Shown here: in pieces, positions 8,950-17,280 of the stretch | Layout: every line of letters begins with the position of its first letter | How positions within the stretch are numbered: position 1 is the stretch's first letter | Assembly (NCBI RefSeq): GCF_009917485.1 | Contig: NZ_QZDT01000012.1 | Coordinates: forward strand, 55,872-119,871 | Direction: 5' to 3' | From: Parablautia muri | GTDB lineage: Bacteria > Bacillota > Clostridia > Lachnospirales > Lachnospiraceae | DNA length: 64,000 nt | Position numbers and translations under genes: made by a program | The notes under the pieces: generated by a model | The model's input: the letters and a program-made list of their open reading frames with translations, nothing else | Databases searched by the model: none | Told to the model about the DNA's origin: nothing

Positions 8950-9075
8950 CGCTACAGCGTAAGCTGTGCTTGCGGTATGCGGGGGTATAAGGTTGAAAGA
9001 ATCGCATTCTTTCAACTGCAAATTTGTGTTTGAGCGCACAAATTCGCACGTTGAGAAAGGAGCATGGTTATAAAA
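8950..9075 (+). repeat. Composite leader: module X, palindrome, type B hairpin and ribosome site
   Basis: Four parts are visible in order. 8954-8990 resembles the GTAAGC-TGT-GCTTGC / ATGCGGGGGTATAA module seen twice before 41291. 8992-9016 is a perfect palindrome with 11-nt arm GTTGAAAGAAT and loop CGC. 9021-9044 is a hairpin with arms AATTTGTG(T/C) and GCACAAATT. AAAGGAG lies at 9056-9062, with ATGGTTATAAAA before the start at 9076. The last three parts recur at 15251-15334. Confidence 0.75.
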
Positions 9076-10122
9076 ATGGATATAAAGATTAAAGAAGAAT
9101 ATTTACAACAGGCAATGGAACTGCATCAAAAGAACCCGGTTGTGGACGCCCATCTGGATTTGGCAGGAGAGGTTTTGCTAAGGCATCAGACTGGAGAGCA
9201 GGAGGTAGTGAAAAAGTATTATCTGCCGCACTTTAAGCAGGCAGGAATGAAGCTGGTGGTATCATCGGTTTATGTGGAGTCAGGAAATCTGGACTGGGGA
9301 TGGGAAAATGCACTGAGCCAGATTGCAGTTTTAAAGAAGGATATCAGCGAGCTTGATGAAGTGATACTGGTTCAAAAGAGGAGCGATGTTGACAGGCTTT
9401 TACAGGAAAATAAAATTGGCATACTGATTTATATGGAAGGGCTGGATTGCATAGGAGAGGATATTGACAGGTTGAATGTCCTGTATGATCTGGGAGTAAG
9501 GGGAGCTTCCCTTACCTGGAGCAGGCCTAATAAGCTTGCTGTTGGCTGTTGTAAGGCTTCGGAGGATAGGCAGATAACAGGGAGTCTTTCACAAGCCGGG
9601 GTAAGGGCCATAAAAAGGCTGGAGGAATTGTCTATGTTCCTTGATGTCAGTCATTTAAATGATGAAGGATTTGCACAGGTTTATCAGATAGCGGAACGCA
9701 GCTTTATAGCGACTCATTCCGGAAGCAGACAGGTTTATCACAATTACCGGAATCTGACAGATGAGCAGATGAAAGTGCTGGCCTCACAGGGCGGTATAAT
9801 GGGGATGAACGGATGCAAATATATTGTGGGCTCCCTCTCCGGCAATCATCTTGAAATGCTCTGCCGTCATATAGAATACGAAGTGGAAAAGGTAGGAGCG
9901 AAGCATGTTGGATATGGGTTTGACTTGTGTGATTCTTATAGTCGCGCCAGTGCTGCTTTGCAGGGAAAATGTTATACGGACAGAGACGACTGCCTGCTTG
10001 ACCACAGCCAGGTACCTTTGGTGAGCGCTGCCCTTTTGCAGAGAGGGATGGACACAGAGCTGGTAAAGGGTATTATGGGGGGGAATTTTATGGGGTATTT
10101 TAAGGGTATTTTAGGGCAGTAG
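9076..10122 (+). CDS. Membrane-dipeptidase-type metallopeptidase (M19)
   Basis: This 348-residue zinc dipeptidase of the renal dipeptidase family (EC 3.4.13.19) hydrolyses dipeptides, in bacteria probably in the cytoplasm. Metal ligands expected for M19 are visible: H26-x-D28 in DAHLDLAGE, the glutamate in YMEGLD, the histidine in DVSHLND and the histidine in ATHSGSR. Length is normal for the family and no signal peptide is present. An ATG at 9064 would add MVIK, but that sequence belongs to the repeated leader shared with unrelated genes, so 9076 is chosen. No operon partner is evident. Confidence 0.88.
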   Translation: MDIKIKEEYLQQAMELHQKNPVVDAHLDLAGEVLLRHQTGEQEVVKKYYLPHFKQAGMKLVVSSVYVESGNLDWGWENALSQIAVLKKDISELDEVILVQKRSDVDRLLQENKIGILIYMEGLDCIGEDIDRLNVLYDLGVRGASLTWSRPNKLAVGCCKASEDRQITGSLSQAGVRAIKRLEELSMFLDVSHLNDEGFAQVYQIAERSFIATHSGSRQVYHNYRNLTDEQMKVLASQGGIMGMNGCKYIVGSLSGNHLEMLCRHIEYEVEKVGAKHVGYGFDLCDSYSRASAALQGKCYTDRDDCLLDHSQVPLVSAALLQRGMDTELVKGIMGGNFMGYFKGILGQ

Positions 10123-10285
10123 GAGAGATGTCGGGATTCCGGGACTGAGCCGATGGCAGTTACAGCTTATGTATGGAAATTGACTGCGAAAGAAATTTGT
10201 AAGAATTGGTCAAGAGTTTTGAAAACCTTAACTGCTACAATGAGTTTATAGAGAAAAACATATTCTCGAAAAAGCTAAAAAAGAT

Positions 10286-10383
10286 TTTGTCCATAGGACA
10301 AATTGCATGATGCCCGCATAAACTTTGTGCAGGTTATGTATATGCGTAATTTGTAGGTATGGACAGGAACGAGGAGGATTAAA
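10286..10383 (+). repeat. Hairpin plus diverged leader before the ABC gene
   Basis: TTTGTCC and GGACAAA flank an ATA loop at 10286-10302. Downstream lie AATTTG and GGACAGGAACGAGGAGG, resembling the GGCAAGAATGGAGG end of the type A leader. The 10123-10285 stretch before it shows no gene and no convincing promoter. Confidence 0.5.
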
Positions 10384-11298
10384 ATGTCATACATCTTACA
10401 GACAAGTCACATGACAAAAACTATTGACGGTAAGGACCTGGTAAAAGATGTAAATATTCATTTGAGGAAGGGTGAAATTTACGGATTTTTGGGACCTAAT
10501 GGGGCAGGCAAAACTACGGTAATGAAAATGATTACAAATCTCTGGAAACCAACGGAAGGCATGATTGAGCTTTTCGGGGAAAGGCTCATGCCTGCTTCGT
10601 ATGAGGTCTTAAAAAGGATGGGAAGTATCATTGAGTTCCCTACATTTTATGAGCATTTAAACGGAAAGGATAATTTGCTGCTTCACTGTGAGTATATGGG
10701 GTATTATCATCCCAAAAGCGTAGAGACGGCTCTTGAAATGCTGGAGCTTAGTGAGGCGGCGGACAAACCTGTCAAAAAGTATTCGCTGGGAATGAAACAA
10801 AGGCTGGGGATTGCCAGAGTAATTATGTGTAAACCGGAGCTTTTGGTGCTTGATGAACCAACAAACGGGCTTGACCCTGTGGGAATGAAAAAACTTCGGG
10901 ATTTATTCAAAATGCTTTGTACGGAATACGGGATTAGTATTATGATATCAAGCCATATTCTCTCCGAGGTGGAAAGCATTGCCGACACAATCGGCATTAT
11001 CGACCATGGAAATATGATAAAAGAAATATCCATGAAAGAAATAACTGAGATGAATACAGCATATATAGAGCTTAATGTGCCGGATACAAAGAGGGCGGCA
11101 TATGTGTTAGCGGACAAGCTTAATCTGGAAAATTTTAAAATAACAGACATGTATCATATCCGGATCTATGACGGCCGGATTACCGCAAATGATATCTCAA
11201 AAGCATTGACAGAAAATGGGGTGGAAATCGGCGGAATTGGGAAAAAGGCGGAAAGCCTTGAGGATTATTTTTTGAAGATTACAAGAATGGAGGGTTAG
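10384..11298 (+). CDS. BcrA-like ABC transporter ATP-binding protein
   Basis: This 304-residue ATPase has Walker A GPNGAGKTT, signature YSLGMKQRLG, Walker B LLVLDEPTNGLD and switch histidine in SSHIL. The YSLGMKQRLG signature and the length, with an 80-residue C-terminal extension, are typical of the bacitracin/lantibiotic exporter group (BcrA, LanF). It partners with the integral membrane protein encoded at 11377, separated by a hairpin and a type A leader. The pair probably exports or removes an amphipathic compound from the membrane; the substrate cannot be inferred. Confidence 0.85.
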   Translation: MSYILQTSHMTKTIDGKDLVKDVNIHLRKGEIYGFLGPNGAGKTTVMKMITNLWKPTEGMIELFGERLMPASYEVLKRMGSIIEFPTFYEHLNGKDNLLLHCEYMGYYHPKSVETALEMLELSEAADKPVKKYSLGMKQRLGIARVIMCKPELLVLDEPTNGLDPVGMKKLRDLFKMLCTEYGISIMISSHILSEVESIADTIGIIDHGNMIKEISMKEITEMNTAYIELNVPDTKRAAYVLADKLNLENFKITDMYHIRIYDGRITANDISKALTENGVEIGGIGKKAESLEDYFLKITRMEG

Positions 11299-11376
11299 TG
11301 TGAAAAGTAAATTTTCACACAACAAATTTGTGCTTTCGCCCAAATTTGAGGGCATTGGCAAGAATGGAGGGTTAAC
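11298..11376 (+). repeat. Palindrome plus best-preserved type A leader
   Basis: 11298-11320 is a perfect palindrome with arms GTGTGAAAA/TTTTCACAC. Helix 1 of the leader is AAATTTG (11324-11330) with CAAATTT (11341-11347) around TGCTTTCGCC. Helix 2 is GCCC (11338-11341) with GGGC (11350-11353). The unit ends TTGGCAAGAATGGAGGG and ATG 11377. Helix 2 loop bases are the right arm of helix 1, so the two form either a pseudoknot or alternatives. Confidence 0.8.
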
Positions 11377-12066
11377 ATGTTAAAATTAATCAGACTTGAA
11401 TGGAAGAAAAATAATATTATGAAATATATGTGGAAAGCTTTGGCCATGGTAATAATTCTTTTACTGCTTCTTTTAACAATTGCAGGGGAACTTGAAGCGG
11501 CTGAAACAAGGTTTGACTATGGGAATAGTATGTTGAAGTCAGGAGTTGAGTTGTTTACAAATATGTCGTTTATTATTTTGACTTGCGTCATGCTGGCTTC
11601 GTTTATCGTTGGTACATATAAGAATAAAACAATCAACCTAATGTTTTCTTATCCGATTAACCGGAAGAAAATTGTATTATCGCAGATGTTGTCTGTGTGG
11701 ATTTTTAATTTTATTGCATTGACTTTATCTAAAGTTTTAATTTACTGCGTGCTGGTAGCGGTCAAAAAATATACATTCATTTCAGCGGAAGGCATCAGAT
11801 TAGGGGATAGTATGTTTTACGTTGAAGTACTTGTAGATTCGGCGGTCATGATTAGCATAAGTTTTACTGCTTTGATGGTTGGGCTGATGATGAAATCGTC
11901 AAAGGCAACGATTATTGCCGGCATGATCATAGTATGCTTAACCCAGGGAAATATTGGCGTTTATACGCTGGCAGGCAATATACCTTTTTATATAACTTTA
12001 TTAATGCTTTCAGCAGTGTCTGTTTTTCTTTCACTTTATAAATTGGAGACAAGGGATGTTCTGTAG
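11377..12066 (+). CDS. ABC-2 type transporter permease
   Basis: This 229-residue integral membrane protein has about six hydrophobic segments (first near residues 18-36, last near 203-220) and the ABC-2 feature of a large first loop followed by two helix pairs. It ends in KLETRDVL, similar to the KRQDV tail of the LanG-like gene at 21884. It is the membrane half of the exporter whose ATPase precedes it. No second permease gene follows, so the transporter is probably A2B2 with one permease type. Confidence 0.8.
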   Translation: MLKLIRLEWKKNNIMKYMWKALAMVIILLLLLLTIAGELEAAETRFDYGNSMLKSGVELFTNMSFIILTCVMLASFIVGTYKNKTINLMFSYPINRKKIVLSQMLSVWIFNFIALTLSKVLIYCVLVAVKKYTFISAEGIRLGDSMFYVEVLVDSAVMISISFTALMVGLMMKSSKATIIAGMIIVCLTQGNIGVYTLAGNIPFYITLLMLSAVSVFLSLYKLETRDVL

Positions 12067-12074
12067 GATAAAAG

Positions 12075-12176
12075 TGTGAAAAGAATGGTCTGAGGGTCAT
12101 TCTTCACACAATATCTTTGCCGCAAGGCGGTATGTTGGAAAGTTTGGAAGTAAGCTTCCATGAGGAAGCGTTTGAC
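12075..12176 (+). repeat. Hairpins downstream of the BcrAB-like pair
   Basis: GTGTGAA-AAGAATG pairs with CATTCTTCACAC with one bulged A (12075-12110). A second stem, TGGAAG/CTTCCA, follows in AGTTTGGAAGTAAGCTTCCA, which resembles the AGTTTGGAAGTAAAC palindrome repeated before 41291. No T-run follows, so these are listed as leader-family repeats rather than terminators. Confidence 0.45.
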
Positions 12177-12185
12177 GGCTCTGAT

Positions 12186-12917
12186 TTAAAGATTGATTTC
12201 GATTTTAAACAGGTCAGAGGGAATGTAATGCTTGGTGGAAACCATGATATTTTGGTCGTTGTCATATATGGTTTCCTGAACGAGCAAAAAAGAATTATCC
12301 TCTGATAATGCATAGATAAGGGCAGTGAAGTTACCGGCGGTGGAGTGGGAACAGACGCGTTTGCAGGCGCCTGCGTGTTCATAGCAATGAGATTCAAGAT
12401 AATGAAGGAGCTGGTCCGCATCGTTTAAATCGATTTGCTTTTCGCCAATCAGCTCAATTGGAAGAAAGCTGAGGGAATAAGCAAGGGGGGTCTGGCCGTG
12501 TTTGTACCACCGATCCACAATCACAACGGCCGGAGTGTATTGCTTTAAGGTATCTGAAATTGATTTTGTGGGAGGCTCGATGCGGAATTTCATTTCCACA
12601 GAATCCAATTCTTTTGTACAATATGAATAGACAGGGTGGAAAATCCTGTCTATTTTTGAAACTTCAGAATCGCCTTCGGATTGGCTATAAACAAAGTGGC
12701 CTACCCCAGGGACATTTTTGGTCAGTCCGTCCTCCTGCAGTAATGTTAATGCCTTCCGCAATGTCATACGGCTTACGTTCATTTGCGTTGAAAGTGTGGC
12801 TTCGGAGGGAAGCTGGGAACCGGCAGGGTAGGTTCCGTTTTGTATGAGGTCATATAGCTGATCGTATACTTTTATATGTTTAAGCTTTTTCGTTTTTTCT
12901 TTTTCTGAATTTACCAT
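12186..12917 (-). CDS. GntR-family regulator with UTRA domain
   Basis: This 243-residue regulator has a winged-helix GntR domain (residues about 10-75, with GSQLPSEATLSTQMNVSRMT and the LRKALTLLQEDGL recognition region). A C-terminal UTRA ligand domain of the HutC subfamily runs from about 95 to the end. It is divergent from the udp-nupC-deoB-deoC genes, and TATACATGTATA sites lie between them, so it most likely represses nucleoside catabolism and responds to a nucleoside or its phosphate. ATG 12917 is preferred because GAGG lies 6 nt upstream; the TTG at 12929 falls within that ribosome site. Confidence 0.88.
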   Translation of the reverse strand: MVNSEKEKTKKLKHIKVYDQLYDLIQNGTYPAGSQLPSEATLSTQMNVSRMTLRKALTLLQEDGLTKNVPGVGHFVYSQSEGDSEVSKIDRIFHPVYSYCTKELDSVEMKFRIEPPTKSISDTLKQYTPAVVIVDRWYKHGQTPLAYSLSFLPIELIGEKQIDLNDADQLLHYLESHCYEHAGACKRVCSHSTAGNFTALIYALSEDNSFLLVQETIYDNDQNIMVSTKHYIPSDLFKIEINL

Positions 12918-12953
12918 ATGCCACCTCAAATATACTCTTGTCTTGTTACTTTT

Positions 12954-12982
12954 ATCATAAAACTAAACAGGTAATAAGTCAA
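12954..12982 (-). promoter_or_regulatory. Promoter of the gntR gene
   Basis: On the minus strand TTGACT (12977-12982) and TATGAT (12954-12959) are separated by 17 nt, about 37 nt before the ATG. Confidence 0.7.
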
Positions 12983-13011
12983 TAAAAACCCTTGGATGAT
13001 TCATATATTCA

Positions 13012-13140
13012 TTTATACATGTAAGGAAATATGTAATTGTGTAATGTGCATAAAAAAATTATATATAATTTGTATAATAGTACGGGTTGAAAATATACAT
13101 GTATAAATGTATAATACTATTTATAAAAGACATGTATAAA
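13012..13140 (+). promoter_or_regulatory. udp operon promoter with GntR-type operators
   Basis: TTGAAA (13087-13092) and TATAAT (13110-13115) are spaced 17 nt. The 12-bp palindrome TATACATGTATA (13094-13105) fills the spacer, an ideal repressor position. Two further copies of its ACATGTA core lie at 13012-13024 (TTTATACATGTAA) and 13130-13140 (ACATGTATAAA). Confidence 0.75.
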
Positions 13141-13166
13141 AATAAATTAATTAAGGAGGAAAAAAC

Positions 13167-13946
13167 ATGCAAAATTATTCAGGTGAAGCAGGGTTACAGT
13201 ATCATTTACAAATCAGACCGGGGGATGTTGGACGTTATGTAATTTTACCGGGCGATCCCAAAAGGTGCCCTAAAATAGCGGCGCATTTTGATGATGCAAA
13301 ACTGATTGCAGACAGCAGGGAGTATGTTACTTACACAGGGTACTTAGATGGGGAAAAGGTCAGCGTAACATCCACAGGTATCGGAGGACCGTCCGCGTCT
13401 ATCGCAATGGAGGAGCTGGCGCTTTGCGGAGCGGACACATTTATACGCGTAGGCACATGCGGCGGAATTGATTTGGACGTAAAAGGCGGAGATATCGTAG
13501 TGGCAACAGGCGCTATCCGAATGGAAGGAACAAGCCGGGAATATGCGCCGATTGAGTATCCGGCGGTGGCGGACTTAGATATAACAAACGCCCTTGTACA
13601 GGCAAGCAAGGACTTAGGGTTTACATACCATGTGGGCGTTGTGCAGTGTAAGGATGCATTTTACGGCCAGCACGAACCGGAGAGAATGCCGGTAAGTTAT
13701 GAGCTGCTGAATAAGTGGGAAGCCTGGAAGCGTATGGGATGCAAAGCATCAGAGATGGAATCGGCAGCGCTCTTTATTGTGGCAAGTCATTTAAGGGTTC
13801 GCTGCGGCTCTGACTTCTTAGTTGTGGGAAATCAGGAAAGAAATGCCGCCGGCATGGAAAATCCGATTGTACATGATACGGAGTCTGCAATTAAAGTGGC
13901 CGTTGAAGCTATCCGCAAATTAATTAAGTCGGATAAAGAGAAATGA
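13167..13946 (+). CDS. udp: Uridine phosphorylase
   Basis: This 259-residue nucleoside phosphorylase (family PNP_UDP_1) should split uridine with phosphate into uracil and ribose 1-phosphate. Features include [11 protein letters not shown] (phosphate-binding G-D-P), [25 protein letters not shown] and the C-terminal [10 protein letters not shown], with the catalytic-site glutamates and ribose contacts. Length matches Udp. The start has AAGGAGG seven bases upstream. It leads an operon with nupC, deoB and deoC, which import nucleosides and route ribose or deoxyribose 1-phosphate into central metabolism. Expression is probably controlled by the divergent GntR protein. Confidence 0.93.
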   Translation: MQNYSGEAGLQYHLQIRPGDVGRYVILPGDPKRCPKIAAHFDDAKLIADSREYVTYTGYLDGEKVSVTSTGIGGPSASIAMEELALCGADTFIRVGTCGGIDLDVKGGDIVVATGAIRMEGTSREYAPIEYPAVADLDITNALVQASKDLGFTYHVGVVQCKDAFYGQHEPERMPVSYELLNKWEAWKRMGCKASEMESAALFIVASHLRVRCGSDFLVVGNQERNAAGMENPIVHDTESAIKVAVEAIRKLIKSDKEK

Positions 13947-13965
13947 TTTGGGGGAGGCCGGCGAA

Positions 13966-15165
13966 ATGAAATTTATATTGAATTTACTGGGTATCCTTGT
14001 AGTCATCGGGCTCATTTACTTGTTATCATGGGATCGAAAAAATATTCAATGGAAAGCGGTGGGAAAAGCAATTATTGTGCAGTTTATCATTGCAATCCTG
14101 TTAGTTAAGATTCCAATTGGAAAAATGATTGTTTCCATTCTATCTGATGGAGTTACGGCGGTTATTAATTGTGGGCAGCAGGGGTTATCTTTCGTTTTCG
14201 GCACTCTCGCGGATAGCATGTCAATAGGAAACATATTTATTGTGCAGACGCTGGGCAATATTATTTTTGTTTCTGCTTTGGTAAGTCTTTTGTATTATGT
14301 GGGTGTTTTGGGGTTTATTGTAAAATGGATTGGCAAGGGCGTAGGGAAATTAATGGGAACAACAGAGGTGGAAAGCTTTGTGGCTGTTGCCAATATGTTT
14401 TTGGGCCAGACCGATAGTCCTATTTTGGTAAGTAAATACATAAAATCTTTAACTGACAGTGAAATTCTGGTAATATTAGTATCAGGGATGGGAAGCATGT
14501 CGGTATCCATTTTAGGAGGATACCATGCTTTGGGAATCCCGATGGACTACCTGCTGATTGCAAGTGCAATGGTTCCTGTGGGCAGTATTCTGACAGCGAA
14601 AATGCTGCTGCCGCAGATGGAAACTGCAAAGTCAATTACGGATGTAAAGCTGGACAACAAAGGGAATAATGCTAATGTAATTGATGCAATTGCAGAAGGT
14701 GCCGGTACAGGTATGCAGATGGTTATTTCAATTGCCGCATCGCTGGTGGGAATTATCGGTATTGTTGCGGTGGTTAATATGATACTGGGCATGGCAGGCA
14801 TCAGTCTGGAACAGATTTTCTCATATGTCTTTGCACCATTTGGATTTCTTATGGGATTAGATGTAAATGAAATTTTGATGGAAGGTTCTTTGTTGGGTAA
14901 CAAATTGATTGTCAATGAATTCGTTGCATTCCAGGAATTGGGTGCTGCTTTGGGCTCCTTAGATACAAGGACAGGAATGGTTTGCTCCATCTCCCTTTGT
15001 GGTTTTGCAAATCTTTCCAGTCTGGGTATCTGTGTTTCCGGTATTGCAGTGCTGTGTCCGGAAAAGAAAAGCACTCTTTCGCGCCTGGTATTCAAAGCTA
15101 TGCTTGGGGGTGTGTTTGTAAGTATATTAAGTGCAATGATTGTTGGCATTATCACATTATTTTAA
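13966..15165 (+). CDS. nupC: Concentrative nucleoside transporter (NupC/CNT family)
   Basis: This 399-residue integral membrane protein follows the CNT pattern: an N-terminal three-helix domain, the nucleoside recognition gate domain, and SFVAVANMFLGQTDSPILV, which matches the conserved Q-T/N-E/D region of CNT transporters, then a C-terminal domain with GFANLSSLGI. It should import nucleosides with a cation gradient. The ATG at 13966 has GGGGGAGG nine bases upstream; a TTG at 13948 overlaps that site and is rejected. Udp and DeoB/DeoC surround it, so uptake is coupled to phosphorolysis. Confidence 0.9.
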   Translation: MKFILNLLGILVVIGLIYLLSWDRKNIQWKAVGKAIIVQFIIAILLVKIPIGKMIVSILSDGVTAVINCGQQGLSFVFGTLADSMSIGNIFIVQTLGNIIFVSALVSLLYYVGVLGFIVKWIGKGVGKLMGTTEVESFVAVANMFLGQTDSPILVSKYIKSLTDSEILVILVSGMGSMSVSILGGYHALGIPMDYLLIASAMVPVGSILTAKMLLPQMETAKSITDVKLDNKGNNANVIDAIAEGAGTGMQMVISIAASLVGIIGIVAVVNMILGMAGISLEQIFSYVFAPFGFLMGLDVNEILMEGSLLGNKLIVNEFVAFQELGAALGSLDTRTGMVCSISLCGFANLSSLGICVSGIAVLCPEKKSTLSRLVFKAMLGGVFVSILSAMIVGIITLF

Positions 15166-15181
15166 ATTCTTCGAAAGTTGT

Positions 15182-15204
15182 CCATGCCGCTTAAAGCGGC
15201 ATGG
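15182..15204 (+). repeat. Perfect hairpin after nupC
   Basis: CCATGCCGCT pairs with AGCGGCATGG around a TAA loop. No U-tract follows, so it may stabilise the upstream mRNA or attenuate transcription inside the operon. Confidence 0.6.
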
Positions 15205-15250
15205 ATGGAAGAATGAAAACCTTCAAAAAACGCTTCGGAATGGAGGGAAG

Positions 15251-15334
15251 GTTGAAAGAATTGCATTCTTTCAACCGCAAATTTGTGCTTGAGCGCACAA
15301 ATTCGCACATTGAGAAAGGAGCATGGTTATAAAA
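15251..15334 (+). repeat. Palindrome plus type B leader before deoB
   Basis: The palindrome at 15251-15275 has the same 11-nt arm GTTGAAAGAAT as the one at 8992, with loop TGC instead of CGC. The hairpin at 15280-15303 has perfect arms AATTTGTGC/GCACAAATT. It continues CGCACATTGAGAAAGGAGC and ATGGTTATAAAA before ATG 15335. Confidence 0.8.
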
Positions 15335-16531
15335 ATGAGGGAAAAGAAATTTAATAGGATTTTTACAATTGTGATTGATTCTTTGGGTGTTGGCGCATTG
15401 GACGATGCAGCTGCCTACGGGGATGCGGGAACAGATACACTGGGACATATATCTCAAAAGGTTGACGAGTTTAAGATTCCGAATCTGCAAAAGCTGGGCA
15501 TGGCAAACCTGCATCCGCTGCGTCAGGTAGAGCCGGTAGGGACTCCGATGGGATATTATATGAAAATGAATGAGGCGAGTACTGGAAAGGATACCATGAC
15601 AGGGCATTGGGAGATGATGGGATTACACATCACGAAGCCTTTCCAGACGTTTACGGAAACGGGATTTCCCAAGGAACTGATAGAGGAGCTCTCTGCAAGA
15701 ACCGGGCGTACTATTATCGGAAATAAAAGCGCCAGCGGTACGGAAATTTTGGAAGAACTTGCGGAGGAAGAAATTGCTACCGGTCACATGATTGTCTACA
15801 CATCTGCGGATTCTGTGCTGCAGATTTGCGGGAATGAGGAGACTTTTGGACTGGAAGAATTATACCGCTGTTGTGAGATAGCCCGGGAAATCACCATGAA
15901 GGATGAGTGGAAGGTTGGACGTGTCATTGCAAGGCCTTATGTGGGAAAGAAAAAAGGCGAATTTAAAAGAACAAGCAACCGCCATGATTATGCCCTGAAG
16001 CCTTATGGAAGAACAGCGCTTAATGCCTTAAAAGACGCAGGGCTGGATGTAATATCTGTGGGAAAGATTTTTGATATTTTTGATGGGGAAGGAATTACCC
16101 AGTCTAATAAATCGAAAAGCTCCGTACATGGCATGGAGCAGACAATTGAGATTGCAAAGAAGGATTTCCAAGGATTCTGTTATGTGAATCTTGTAGATTT
16201 TGATGCGTTGTGGGGACATCGCCGGAATGTGGAAGGCTATGCCCGTGAGCTGGAAAAGTTTGATGAAAGACTGGGAGAGCTGCTGCCCCTTCTGAAGGAG
16301 GACGATCTGCTGATTCTTACAGCCGACCATGGGAATGACCCAACGCATACCGGTACAGACCATACAAGAGAAAAAGTTCCTTTCCTTGCATATTCGCCCT
16401 CTTTTCAGGGAAACGGTAAACTGGAAGATGCGCAGACCTTTGCAGTAGTAGGGGCAACTATTGCAGAAAACTTCGGGGTTAAGATGCCGGAGGGAACCAT
16501 CGGAAGTTCTATACTTGATAAACTGGTGTAA
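15335..16531 (+). CDS. deoB: Phosphopentomutase
   Basis: This 398-residue alkaline-phosphatase-superfamily enzyme (EC 5.4.2.7) interconverts ribose or deoxyribose 1-phosphate and 5-phosphate. The metal and phosphate sites are visible: [13 protein letters not shown] at the N-terminus, [14 protein letters not shown] with the phospho-threonine, [12 protein letters not shown], and [20 protein letters not shown] near the C-terminus. Length is normal. The upstream in-frame ATG at 15323 belongs to the repeated MVIKM leader; [10 protein letters not shown] matches the usual DeoB N-terminus, so 15335 is chosen. It works between Udp and DeoC. Confidence 0.95.
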   Translation: MREKKFNRIFTIVIDSLGVGALDDAAAYGDAGTDTLGHISQKVDEFKIPNLQKLGMANLHPLRQVEPVGTPMGYYMKMNEASTGKDTMTGHWEMMGLHITKPFQTFTETGFPKELIEELSARTGRTIIGNKSASGTEILEELAEEEIATGHMIVYTSADSVLQICGNEETFGLEELYRCCEIAREITMKDEWKVGRVIARPYVGKKKGEFKRTSNRHDYALKPYGRTALNALKDAGLDVISVGKIFDIFDGEGITQSNKSKSSVHGMEQTIEIAKKDFQGFCYVNLVDFDALWGHRRNVEGYARELEKFDERLGELLPLLKEDDLLILTADHGNDPTHTGTDHTREKVPFLAYSPSFQGNGKLEDAQTFAVVGATIAENFGVKMPEGTIGSSILDKLV

Positions 16532-16572
16532 ATGGCTAACAATAAAAGTAATCTCTATGGAAAAAAGGGAAA

Positions 16573-17244
16573 ATGATGGAAAAAAAGGATATTTTAAAGA
16601 AAGTTGACCATACGCTGCTGACACAGACAGCTACATGGGATGAAATCCGTAAGATTCTTGACGGTGGAATTAAATATGAGGCGGCTAGTGCATGCATTCC
16701 GGCCTCTTATGTAAAGCAGGCGGCAGAATATGTAAATGGCAGGCTGCCGATTTGCACGGTGATTGGTTTCCCCAATGGGTACAGTACAACGGCGGTGAAA
16801 GTGTTTGAAACAAAGGATGCCATTGCGAATGGCGCCCAGGAAATTGATATGGTAATCAACATTGGACACCTGAAGGATAAGAAATATCAGGAAATTGAAA
16901 ATGAAATCCGTCAGATGCACGAGGCATGTGACGGAAAGATATTAAAGGTTATTATCGAGACATGTCTGCTTACGGAAGAAGAAAAGATTAAGATGTGCGA
17001 GATTGTCACAAGGGCAGGCGCCGAGTATATTAAAACTTCCACAGGCTTTTCCACGGCAGGGGCGACTTTTGCGGATGTGAAGCTTATGCGTGAGCATGTT
17101 GGAGAACATGTAAAGGTGAAAGCGGCAGGAGGCATTTCTTCCTTCGATGATGCGGAAGAATTTATACGCCTTGGGGCGGATAGACTGGGAACAAGCAGGT
17201 TGGTAAAGATGATGGAAAATACGGATAGCGGGACCGGATATTAA
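16573..17244 (+). CDS. deoC: Deoxyribose-phosphate aldolase
   Basis: This 223-residue class I aldolase (EC 4.1.2.4) cleaves deoxyribose 5-phosphate to glyceraldehyde 3-phosphate and acetaldehyde. The Schiff-base lysine is K154 in YIKTSTGFS. The second lysine is K183 in VKAAGGIS and the aspartate is D92 in EIDMVINIG. Length is typical. It begins 41 nt after deoB, with AAAAAGGG as ribosome site and two adjacent ATG codons (16573, 16576). It completes the nucleoside catabolic operon. Confidence 0.95.
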   Translation: MMEKKDILKKVDHTLLTQTATWDEIRKILDGGIKYEAASACIPASYVKQAAEYVNGRLPICTVIGFPNGYSTTAVKVFETKDAIANGAQEIDMVINIGHLKDKKYQEIENEIRQMHEACDGKILKVIIETCLLTEEEKIKMCEIVTRAGAEYIKTSTGFSTAGATFADVKLMREHVGEHVKVKAAGGISSFDDAEEFIRLGADRLGTSRLVKMMENTDSGTGY

Positions 17245-17245
17245 G

Positions 17246-17280
17246 AATAATGTCATGCTGTTTTTGGCATATACATTATT
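17246..17280. terminator. Bidirectional terminator between deoC and the GH18 gene
   Basis: AATAATGT (17246-17253) pairs with ACATTATT (17273-17280), with ATGC/GCAT continuing the stem. It overlaps the stop region of the convergent GH18 gene. Confidence 0.55.

Noticed and set aside
10123..10285. Riboswitch upstream of the BcrAB-like exporter
   Set aside because: Apart from one short hairpin and the ribosome-site segment, no known riboswitch core motif is visible.
12117..12305. Plus-strand open frame overlapping the 3' end of the GntR gene
   Set aside because: It is the reverse strand of the UTRA domain and hairpin DNA, without start signal.
14547..15155. Long minus-strand open frame (202 codons) opposite nupC
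   Set aside because: It is the antisense shadow of a clear transporter gene, has no ribosome site and no recognisable protein features.
16028..16624. Minus-strand open frame opposite the deoB end and deoC start
   Set aside because: Shadow of two confident genes; composition is that of reversed coding DNA.
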